This document shows, piece by piece, positions 11,803-21,246 of a stretch of DNA of 64,000 nt. Every line of letters begins with the position of its first letter. The first letter of the stretch is position 1. The stretch comes from Apium graveolens (Eukaryota > Streptophyta > Magnoliopsida > Apiales > Apiaceae): NCBI RefSeq assembly GCF_009905375.1, contig NC_133650.1, positions 149,588,125-149,652,124 of the forward strand. Reading direction: 5' to 3'. The position numbers were made by a program, and so were the translations under genes. The notes beneath the pieces were generated by a model. The model did no database searches. It saw nothing but the letters and a program-made list of their open reading frames with translations, and had not been told where the DNA came from.

Positions 11803-12407
11803 TGTTAGGTCACACACACTGTAGAGGGGGGTGAATACAGTGTATAGCACAATCAAATCGAACTCTAATAACTCAAGTAACAGAAAACAAACTTTATTCA
11901 AAACAATAAACTCTATTACAGTATGGAACTGTCCTTTCTCAGTGATGAAAAAATATCACGAGAGCTGCTAGGGTTATAATGAATAATCTTCTCAATAATG
12001 ATAACACTGCTAGTGTAAACCCTATGTCTGTGTTTATATACTACACAGTTACAAGATAATCGCTAATTGATATGGAATATAATTCTGCTTGTTAAAATAT
12101 ATCAATCAGATATCTTTTCTTCCAAGTATTCCATTCTTCACGGAATTCATTCTTCATGCATATCTCTTCTTACGTTTGTCTAGATCTTCTCTTCCTGTAA
12201 ATCAGCTGCTTCCTTATCTGAATATTTCCTTTAAGTCCTGATATTATCTTCTGATAAATATCTCCTGAACCTTAAGTACTGATGACTTAAGTTCTGACTT
12301 CAGTATAAGTGCTGATTTCAGTTAAGTACTGATTTGTCCTGTTTAAGTAAGATCTGAAAACTAAACATAAATCATATTAGACATGACATTATCAAATATA
12401 TCTAACA
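11803..12407 (-). repeat. Copia-A 5' LTR
   Basis: 605 bp bounded by the inverted termini TGTTAG...CTAACA, adjacent to the primer binding site. It holds a TATATAAA box on the minus strand and a cluster of AAGTACTGAT / AAGTTCTGAC motifs (12235-12350). The 3' partner LTR is off the left edge, so identity between LTRs cannot be judged. Confidence 0.88.
12033..12040 (-). promoter_or_regulatory. LTR TATA box of Copia-A
   Basis: Minus-strand TATATAAA inside the LTR, oriented toward gag, about 230 bp before the LTR-internal boundary. A plausible RNA polymerase II core promoter for the genomic transcript. Confidence 0.5.
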
Positions 12408-12741
12408 AGGGCTATATCACCTGTCATATATCTTGAGCATCCACTGTCTATGATCCATATGACCTTCTTCACTTTGCCCTGCACATAATAAGGATTAAGT
12501 GTGTTTAGCAACCCAAGTAGTGTTGGGTATTTTCTTCCTTTTACATATTTGGTAGAAGTAGAATTTGATGATTCAGAAAGAATAGAGTTTATTGATTGAT
12601 GTGCATTTTCCTTTTTAGCTGAGGACTCAATATTGACTTTCTTAAGATCTACTCTCAGCTTGTGGAAACTTGTCATTACCTTCATGTTACAAGTTATGCA
12701 ATCAAACTTGTCATATAATGAGTAGGGATAATCAGCCTTTG
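12408..12741 (-). pseudogene. Copia-D fragment: end of gag and start of protease
   Basis: Minus-strand copia coding with no stop from about 12685 to the Copia-A junction: MKVMTSFHKLRVDLKKVN, then VQGKVKKVIWIIDSGCSRYMTGD, the protease active site. It breaks off at 12408 where Copia-A is inserted. At its right end the sequence stops at the Gypsy-1 target duplication CTTTG and resumes at 24701 on the far side of Gypsy-1, reading ACKYNEA then KADYPYSLYDKFD. This shows that it is one old copia element split by two later insertions. A WVAK motif in the neighbouring frame just upstream matches the end of gag in the other copia elements. Confidence 0.85.
12737..12741. repeat. Gypsy-1 target site duplication, left copy
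   Basis: CTTTG directly left of the LTR; the right copy at 24696-24700 reads TTTTG, one C-to-T difference. Confidence 0.7.
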
Positions 12742-13292
12742 TGTAATATCCGGGAAAATTATGTGAATATTATATGTTAAATAAATAAATATTATGTGTT
12801 TTATAAATTTGAAGTAATTATTTCCATGATATGAGATGTTATGGCTGTTATGTGTATTTCTGTGCGGGCCAGAAAATTTTTCGATTGATCAAAATGTGTT
12901 TAAACTGTAATTATATGAATCGATATGCAATTCGAACTCTTATTTATTCGCATATTTATTAAGGTAATCGCTTTATTTCATTTTACGCATGTTCCAATAC
13001 ATTTTATGTGTTATCAGGATTTTCTTGTAATTTAGGGATCGTTTCCGGGACCCCACCGGGACGTCAAACCCCACAAAATCGATGTTTTTATTTTTATAAA
13101 ATTATTCGTATTTCAAATACCCTTTATTTTTGTATTTTTGAATTATTCGCAATTTTTGGAAATTTTGACATTAATTTTGTATTTTATCGTTTTTAAAATT
13201 ATTCCCCGTAATGATTATTTTGGGGCTTAATTATTGTAATTTAGGGATAAAAACACCCTTAATTTATTTTGGGGATATAATTTCAGAATTAA

Positions 13293-13301
13293 TATAAATA
13301 G
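13293..13301 (+). promoter_or_regulatory. LTR TATA box of Gypsy-1 (5' LTR)
   Basis: TATAAATAG, close to the plant consensus, about 550 bp into the LTR and pointing toward gag. The same box is conserved in the 3' LTR at 21821-21829. Confidence 0.5.
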
Positions 13302-14370
13302 CTGAACATGATTAATTTATTCATTTTATTTTATTAAAAAATTCAAAAAATTCATAAACACCAAGAACAACTTTGGGGGTGAGAATTTCTTCCTTAACTT
13401 CAATCGTGATTTTTGATCGATTCTGAAAACCAAATCAGACGTGCTAGTAACCAAAATCTTCCTCTCGAAGAGAGCTTTCCATTGATACCAATATTTTGAT
13501 CTGAGGTACAGTAAATCGAAAAGTCGATTTTTTTATCTTTTTATTCTTGAAAATCGTTTTTGTTTTTGGATGATTCTGGGTTGATTTTGATGTCACAGAC
13601 AGTTTTAGAATGATGTTTAGAGTCGATTTATATATAAATTTGCATCGTTTCAGTTCGAATTCGTGTTAGCCGAGTTTGGATTTTCTTGATTTTTGAATTT
13701 GAATTTCCAAGCTATAGTTTGATTGTTTGATACTGTGATTAATTCGAATAGATTGTAGATGTAAAAGGCTTGATTTTGCAACAAGAATCTCTCGATTTGG
13801 TGTTGAAATGAAGGAAAACGGTGTTGACCGGAAAAGCTTGTCGAGCTCACCGGATTCCATGGCATTTTTTCCGGAACCGGTGCTCGAATAGTAGTTCTTT
13901 GTTGATTTTGGGTTGATCGGATTACTGGGAGTTTATGGGATGAATTGTGTGTTAAAAACGATTGAAACAGACCTGTTGGGGCTGGGTTTTAGAGCCGTCG
14001 GAACTACGCCGGACGTCGGCCGGTTTCTGGAAAATTCCAGATTCCGGCGACGTGTTCGTCGGAGTTCCGGCCATTCCCCCTGTTTCCCCACCGTTTGATC
14101 CAATATTTGTTAAGTCTGTGCTAATTTTTATGTTTCTGAATTTCTGTTTTATTTTTTTTTTAAGTCAAAAATCCATTTTCTATTTTTAATAAAATCATTC
14201 ATTTTATGTTCAAAACTCCTGTACTTATTATTTTTAATGTTAAACAAAAAAATAATAATTATTTTCTTAATTATTTTAAATTTCTAAAATTATTTTCTTT
14301 TATTATTTTCAAAAATCTAATTTGATTTAATTATTTATAATTCATTTTAGTTAATTATTTATGAATTTAA

Positions 14371-14401
14371 TTAATTGATTAAAAATCATTTAATCAATTA
14401 A
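14371..14401. repeat. Perfect 13-bp inverted repeat in Gypsy-1 LTR
   Basis: TTAATTGATTAAA, a 5-base loop, then its exact reverse complement. It is repeated unchanged in the 3' LTR at 22899-22929. It lies in a strongly AT-rich block that could be a matrix-attachment-like or unwinding region; that role is inference. Confidence 0.7.
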
Positions 14402-16170
14402 TTTCATTTATAAATAGTTAAATAAATATAAATTATTTATAATTAATTCAAATAATTTCTAAAAATTATTTTTAGGCTTTTAAAAATTCAGTTTTGGTAT
14501 TTAAAAATAAATTAATATTATTATTAATTGACTTAAATCTATTTATTTCTTATTTTATTCATAATAAATAAACCGTTCGTCCGTTTAATACGAAACGAAC
14601 GCGTATAGACTCAGAAAAATATTGCGCTTTTAATAAAAATACTTTTGAGTCCTAATTTCTTTTGTATTGCAATGTCATTTGATTTGTGTATCAGTTTGAG
14701 TCGGTATTTTATCGGTAAATGCTAATATTGATCTGAATTTCATTTTAAACGCCCTAGGACCTATCTTTTAATGATCTGACTTATGTGTTACATGAAATAC
14801 GTAATTAAGTGTTATACAAATGCCATGATTATGTGTTACATGATATGTGTGCTATTTGTTTACAGTTTAAAATGCCATGCTTAGTTATAAACGGTCGGGT
14901 AGATGTCAAGACGTATAGTTACGTCGATTGAGTTTGGTTTTGTCAATTAAGATAGTCCTTTTATTTATAGAATCAAGTAGCAAGGAGTGCAGTCAAGTGT
15001 TAGACGGAGATAGTAGCCAGCAGTTATAAGCAGAGTTATAGTAAGAAGTTGTCGAGCATACCAGGCAAGTAACCCTAACTTTACTTATCGTTCAAGTGAT
15101 GTTCATTTCGAACTATATTATGCAAGTATTCTTCCATATTCTAAATTCAGAATAGTTTATCGTTTTACATATTCAAATATAAGAACTGTTTATAAATACT
15201 TTGATAGCATATTGAATAACAATATTCCTATATTTATTGACATTCTCGTATTCTAGCAATCATTCTGCTAGAACCAACCTTTTGATTCGATAGACAGTGA
15301 ATAACTATACTATCCAGATATACTCTATACAGTGAAATTTTGAATTGAGATTAGCGAATAACTAATTGTTCTAGTTATTTCGCCATCAGTTGTTGAGATA
15401 ACTCCGAACCATGTGACATGGATAGTTGAATAAATAAAGATGTCATTGATCCGACTCCTTTAATCAAAATTATTTTGTGAATTGATTCTTGGTTAGTATA
15501 AGGGGCCGAGGCACCGGTCCAGTGTGAGTTATTATACGAAAGTGTAATATCTTACTAGGCGAGTATATGCCTTCTTCATGGATATCCAATAGGTACGGTA
15601 TGGCTGTGGGATATCAATACCTATATTTACGGTATGGCTGCGGGATACCGGTGTTGTTTCATGATTGATCATCAGGAACGGCATAGTGCATAATTGAATT
15701 TTATTAAACAATCGCTTAAACTTTAAAGTTTATATAAGCTTCTGATTTTACTCAGATATTGTTATTGTTGTTCACTTACAAACTCTATATTACTTGCTGA
15801 GCATCTTTTCGCTCATACTTGTTTATTATTCTAATCTTTCAGCTAAGCCAGAGCAGGCTTGAATCCCAAGTTTGATCAGAAGTCGAGTGCTTGTAATTAG
15901 TTTGGTGTGTTTTCCAGGTAGACAGTTTGGGATGCTTGAATAGTATAAAGGTTTGTAATAAAATTTGAATAAGTTGTAAAACTAATTATACTTATGGTTT
16001 GTAATAACAGTTGGTTTGTATCAGTGCCTGTTCCATACTATAACCTGTGATCGATCCAGTTGCATGCAAGGGGCCATATTTATTATATTATTCCGCTGTG
16101 ATTATTTTATTTTGGTTTATTGGCGAGTGACCCCCAAATCTAGACCCCGGGTTTGGAGGGCGTCACAGGT

Positions 16171-16182
16171 TGGTATCAGAGC
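16171..16182 (+). other. Gypsy-1 primer binding site (initiator Met tRNA)
   Basis: TGGTATCAGAGC three bases after the 5' LTR end. Confidence 0.92.
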
Positions 16183-16628
16183 TACAGGTTATGGTCACTG
16201 AAACAGGCGTAGGATTGTCATAAATGAGTCATAGGAAGATCACATGAGATAGGCGCGTGTAGTCTAGCTTTTATAGGATTAAATTTAGGTTATTGGGCTA
16301 GGTTATAGTTAAGTTGTTTAGGTTTTCTGTTTTGCATTTAGCCTTAGGCCTTGTGTCATTGCCCTGCTATTTTGTTGGTTTAGTTAAGATTTAAGCAAGG
16401 ATTTAAAAGGGTTGGATAATTCGGAGTAAATTTTCTTTGTGTTATTATTCTTGAGATAATAAGCAGGATTATGTGATAATCATGTCGCTTGTGTTAATAT
16501 GGTAGCAAGTTTATGATATTATGGGAAGAGATATTGTTTGCGAATTTTGATATGCTAAGGAATTGCTACATATTTGACACAATGCTTGACAGATTATTAT
16601 ATATGTTGCTTGTTCTTTTACCAGAATA
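16183..16628 (+). other. Gypsy-1 untranslated leader
   Basis: 446 bp between primer binding site and gag start. T- and G-rich with no ORF of note. It presumably holds dimerisation and packaging signals, though none can be identified by eye. Confidence 0.55.
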
Positions 16629-17744
16629 ATGGCACCAAAGAGAAGGAATAATTCAGGAGAGGGTAGTACCGAGAGCCGTACAGATCCAGCGATTATCCAG
16701 ATGTTGGGACTGATGCAACAGCAGATGTTACATCTTACACAGCAGCAACAACAGCAGCAACAACACCAGCAGCAGCAACAAGCAGCAGCACCACCTACAG
16801 TGACTTTTAAGCAGTTTCAAGCATTGAAGCCACCTGAGTTCAAGGGAAGTGCTGATCCTATGGAAGCCAATGCATGGCTCAAAGAAATGGAAAAGGCTTT
16901 TGAATTAGTCGTAGCAGGAACTGCACAGAAGACCAAGTTTGTAAGTTACTTTCTAAAGGGCGAGGCGAACTATTGGTGGGAATCCACGCGAGCATTGGAA
17001 GGAGGTGAGTTTATAACTTGGGAGAGATTCACAGAGTTGTTCCTGGAGAAGTATTTCCCGAGGTATATGAAGAACCAAATGGAGATCAAATTCTTGAATC
17101 TGACCCAGGGTGATCTTACCGTGGCTGAGTACGAGGCTAAGTTTACTGAGTTAGCAAGGTTCGTGCCAGACCAGGTTGATACGGATGAAAAAAAAGCCAG
17201 AAGGTTTAAACAGGGATTGAAGTTTTGGATTTAGAATAGAGTGGCCATGTTTGAGTTGACTTCATATGTGGCAGTGGTTCAGAAGGCAATGGTGATTGAG
17301 AGTAGGAGTGATATGTCTCAGAAAGGAAAGGATGGGAAGAAAAGGAAAATGGAAACCTCAGAGGGAGGTCAGCAGTCAAGTAATTTTCAGGGCCGTTTCA
17401 ACAAAAGGCCAGGATTTCAGGGTAATAGGAATGTGGGATTCAAGAGACCACAATCAGGAAATGGAGGACCAGGCAACCATTTTCAGAATTCAAATCAGCA
17501 GAGGTCCAATCGTCCACCAATGCCAGATTGCAAGTTTTGTGGCAGGAAACATTCTGGGATTTGTAAAGCTAATTCTGTGTGCTACAAGTGCAATATGAAG
17601 GGACATCATGCACATGAGTGCCGCAATCAGATGCAAGAAGTTACGTGTTTCTGATGTGGGAAGACAGGACATTATGCCAACAACTGCAAAGAGCAAGCAC
17701 AAAGTGTAAATGTTCCAAGGATTGCAGGACCATCATCTCAAGGT
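16629..17744 (+). pseudogene. gag: Gypsy-1 gag
   Basis: Starts at ATG 16629 (MAPKRRNNSGEGS), followed by a Gln-rich tract, then the retrotransposon gag capsid domain (FQALKPPEFKGSADPMEANA, FLKGEANYWWE, FITWERFTELFLEKYFPRYM, LTVAEYEAKFTELARFVPD). TAG at 17232-17234 interrupts it after GLKFWI; the frame continues with NRVAMFELTSYV and a basic Gln/Gly/Asn-rich region, then Cys/His knuckles CKFCGRKHSGIC and CYKCNMKGHHAHEC. A third knuckle contains TGA at 17652-17654 (CF-stop-CGKTGHYANNC). All pieces are in one frame, so only nonsense changes damage gag. The same in-frame TAG occurs at the matching position of Gypsy-2 gag. Confidence 0.92.
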
Positions 17745-19953
17745 GTGCCAAGGATTGAAGGAGCATTAGTCAAGAACCAGCCAAAAGCCAGAACATTCAA
17801 TATGACTACGCAGGATGCTGTTCAGAGTTCTGACGTGGTTGCAGGTACGCTTCCAGTCAACTCCGTAGATGCTAAAGTTCTATTTGATTCTGGAGCTACA
17901 AGGTCATTTATTTCTCAAAGTTTTGTCGATAAACTGCATTGTGAAGTTAAGTTGTTAGAACAAGCGTTAATGATAGAATTAGCTAATAAGGATCAAGTTT
18001 CCGTCGATCGAGTATGCCCGAGGTGTGATATTGAGATAGGAGGACATCATTTCCATGCCAACTTGATACCTTTTAAGTTGGGAGAATTTGATGTTATTTT
18101 AGAAAATGGATTGGTTGTCAGAAAATAACGCTCAGATTGATTGTAAAAATAGGAAAGTAAGACTTCAGACCTTGGATAGTAAGAAGAAGGTGATATTTCG
18201 AGGAAATAAGCAAGAGAAGAAGTTCTTAACGATCGCTCAAGTAAAGAAGTTATTGCGTCAGAATTGTGAGGCGTATTTGGCCCATGTGTTAGACACCAAC
18301 AAAGAAGTTCCAGCACTAGAAGCGATTCCAGTTGCCAATGAATTTTCAGATGTCTTTCCAGACGATCTACTAGGATTACCTCCCGACAGAGAAATTGAGT
18401 TTGCAATTGATCTAGCACCCGGAACAGAACCAGTTTCTAAAGCTCTGTATCGGATGGCACCAGTAGAGATGAAAGAATTGGCATCTCAGCTTCAAGATCT
18501 TCTAGAGAAAGGAGTTATAAGACCCAGTGTATCCCCATGGGGCGCACCAGTACTGTTTGTCAAGAAGAAGGACGGGAGTATGCGACTGTGTATTGACTAT
18601 CGAGAGTTAAATAAGCTGACTATTAAGAACAAGTACCCGTTACCAAGGATCGATGATTTGTTTGACCAATTACGAGGCGTTGTATGGTTTTCTAAAATTG
18701 ATTTAAGATCCGGATATCATCAACTGAAGATCAAGCCTGAAGACATTCCGAAGACTGCGTTCAGAACCAGATATGGGCATTATGAGTTTCTGGTGATGGC
18801 ATTTGGATTAACCAACGTACCAGCAGCTTTCATGGATCTGATGAATCGAGTATTTAAGAAGTATTTGGATAAATTCGTGATCATGTTTATAGACGACATC
18901 TTGATCTATTCCAAAACAGAAGAGGAGCATGTAGAGCATTTGAGGATAGTTCTGGAGATACTGCGACAGGAGAAGTTATACGCAAAGTTTTTCAAGTGTG
19001 AATTTTGGTTAAAAGAAGTACGATTTCTTGGGCACGTGATTAGCAATAAAGGAGTGGAAGTAGATACAGCGAAGATCGAAGCCATAATCAACTGGGAGAG
19101 GCCAAAGACACCAACAGAAGTGCGAAGTTTCATGGGATTAGCAGGTTACTACAGAAGATTTGTGCAGGATTTCGCGAAGGTAGCTACGCCATTGACAAAG
19201 CTCACCAGGAAGAACCAGAAATTTGAATGGGATAAGAAGTGTGAGGAAAGTTTCCAAGAATTAAAGAATAGATTAGTATCTTCTCCAGTGCTAGTCTTGC
19301 CAGATGATCAAGGAAATTTTGTAATTTATAGTGACGCATCGTACAAAGGACTAGGATGTGTTCTGATGCAGCATGACAAGGTGATAGCCTATGCTTCAAG
19401 ACAGTTGAAACCACATGAAGAAAAGTATCCAACGCATGATCTGGAATTGGCAGCTATAGTGTTTGCATTGAAGATTTGGAGGCATTATCTTTATGGGGAA
19501 AAATGCGGGATCTACACGGACCACAAGAGTTTAAAGTATATCTTCACCCAGAAGGAATTGAACATGAGGCAGAGAAGATGGCTAGAATTGATCAAGGACT
19601 ACGACTGTACTATCAACTATTATCCAGGTAAAGCAAATGTGGTGGCCGACGCTCTGAGCAGAAAAGAAAGGTTAAACATGATAACTTCATCCGAGGAATT
19701 AATCAGGGAATTTGAGAAGCTGGAAATAGAGGTCAGTATCCCAAGTATATCTACAGAAGTATTGTGTGCAATGTCTTTTCAACCAGAATTATTAGAGAAA
19801 ATAAGAAGATGTCAGGAAGAAGTAATGAGCCATGAACGAGACAGTTTGACAGGAGAAGAAATAGGAAGTCAAAAGGATGATAAAGGGATATTAAGATTTT
19901 CTTCCAGAATATGGATACCCAACATAGCCGAGCTGAAAGATGAAATTCTTTGA
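17745..19953 (+). pseudogene. pol: Gypsy-1 protease, reverse transcriptase and RNase H
   Basis: The protease active site [13 protein letters not shown] is near 17880. A one-base insertion near 18107 moves the reading frame at [11 protein letters not shown], after which 615 codons are open to 19953. RT motifs: [72 protein letters not shown], and the catalytic FIDDILIYS. RNase [73 protein letters not shown]. Lengths and order match Tekay-type polyproteins. TGA at 19951-19953 separates it from integrase without changing frame. Confidence 0.93.
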
Positions 19954-21207
19954 GACGCTCACAACTCCAGATACTCAATTCATCCCGGAAGTAGGAAGAT
20001 GTATAGAGATTTAAGAGAAAACTTTTGGTGGCCAAGCATGAAGAAAGAAATTGTAGAATGGGTAAGTAAGTGTTATACTTGCCAGCGAGTCAAAGCGGAA
20101 CATCAAAGGCCCAGTGGACTGATACAACCATTGGACATTCCAGAATGGAAGTGGGAGCATACCGCGATGGATTTCGTAGTTGGATTACCGAGGACCAGGG
20201 CGAATCATGATGCTATTTGGGTTATTATCGACAGATTGACGAAATCGGTGCATTTTCTTCCTATCAACGAGAGATTCTCAATGGATAAATTGGTACGGTT
20301 ATATCTTAAAGAAATTGTGACAAGACACGGAGTTCCAGTATCCATAGTTTCAGACAGAGATCCTCGATTTAACTCAAGATTTTGGAGAAGTTTTCAAGAT
20401 TGTCTCGGAACGAAGCTGAACATGAGTACCGCGTATCATCCGCAGACAGACGGTCAAAGTGAAAGGACGATTCAGACTATTGAAGATATGCTGAGGGTAT
20501 GTGCACTAGATTTTGAAGGGAGTTGGGATGAACATTTGCCATTGGTTGAATTCTCCTATAACAACAGCTATCATGCCAGTATTGGGATGCCGCCTTACGA
20601 AGCCTTATACGGGAGAAGATGCAGATCTCCAATATGTTGGGAAGAAATTGGTGAGAGAAAGATTTTGGGTCCAGAATTGATCCAGCAGACAAAGGAGAAA
20701 ATAGAACTTATTCGGAAACGATTGATAGCAGCTCAAGACCGTCAACGTAAATATGCTGATCCTACTAGAAAGGATATGGAATTTGAAATTGGAAAAGCAG
20801 TGTTATTGAAGGTTTCTCCTTGGAAGGGTTTATCAAGATTTGGAAAGAAAGGAAAGCCGAGTCCGCGTTATGTTGGCCCTTTTGAGATTTTGAGGCGTGT
20901 GGGAAAAGTTGCTTACGAGTTAGCGTTACCACCTCACATGCAGCATATTCATAATGTGTTCCACGTGTCAATGTTGAAGCGTTATTTGCCTGATTCGAAC
21001 CATGTGATATAATACGAGCCAATCGAGATTCAGCCAGATTTATCTTTTGTAGAGCAACCAGTGCAGATTTTAGATAAGAAAGAATGAGTACTTAGGAATA
21101 AGTCTGTATCTTTAGTGCGAGTCTTGTGGAGGAATCCCAAGGTTGAAGAGTCGACTTGGGAGTTGGAAAGCGAAATGCAATCCAAGTATCCTCATTTATT
21201 TTCCTAG
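19954..21207 (+). pseudogene. pol: Gypsy-1 integrase with C-terminal chromodomain
   Basis: In frame with RT after the TGA. The HHCC zinc region covers [20 protein letters not shown] to [14 protein letters not shown]. The core has [11 protein letters not shown] (first Asp), [16 protein letters not shown] (second Asp) and [20 protein letters not shown] (Glu), then the GPY/F-type region ([20 protein letters not shown]) and [15 protein letters not shown] at 21010-21012 and a TGA near 21087 interrupt a tail reading QILDKKE, VLRNKSVSLVRVLWRN, EESTWELESEMQSKYPHLF, which matches the chromodomain of Del/Tekay elements that directs integration to heterochromatin. The terminal stop is TAG at 21205-21207. 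Confidence 0.92.
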
Positions 21208-21233
21208 GCTGATTCTGAGGACAGAATCCTGTT

Positions 21234-21246
21234 AAGGGGGGAAGGA
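21234..21246 (+). other. Gypsy-1 polypurine tract
   Basis: AAGGGGGGAAGGA directly before the 3' LTR; the plus-strand DNA primer site. Confidence 0.9.

Larger units (their letters stand above)
1..12407 (-). mobile_element. Copia-A: Ty1/copia (Sirevirus-like) retrotransposon, cut by left window edge
   Basis: Reading on the minus strand from right to left the element has its 5' LTR (11803-12407), a Met-tRNA primer binding site, gag, protease, integrase, RT, RNase H, a small ORF and a large accessory ORF that runs off the left edge. The 3' LTR and the second target duplication are outside the window. The domain order PR-IN-RT-RH is that of Ty1/copia, and the large gag with several zinc knuckles plus extra coding sequence after pol fits the Sirevirus lineage; the lineage call is inference. 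Coding is broken by several stops and at least three frameshifts, so the copy is non-autonomous. It is inserted in the protease region of the older Copia-D (flank 12408-12741). Confidence 0.93.
12742..16167 (+). repeat. Gypsy-1 5' LTR
   Basis: 3426 bp from TGTAATATCC to GGGCGTCACA, followed by the primer binding site. It contains a TATA box at 13293, a very AT-rich block with a perfect 13-bp hairpin (14371-14401), and a direct repeat of ACGGTATGGCTG near 15595-15650. Short ORFs within it recur in the other LTR and are not genes. Relative to the 3' LTR it lacks 23 bp near 13030. Confidence 0.95.

Noticed and set aside
13650..14189. Short ORFs on both strands, repeated at 22178-22717
   Set aside because: Internal to the Gypsy-1 LTRs; shadows in AT-rich or repetitive DNA without protein motifs.
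16016..16201. 61-codon ORF, repeated at 24544
   Set aside because: Spans the LTR end and primer binding site; not a gene.
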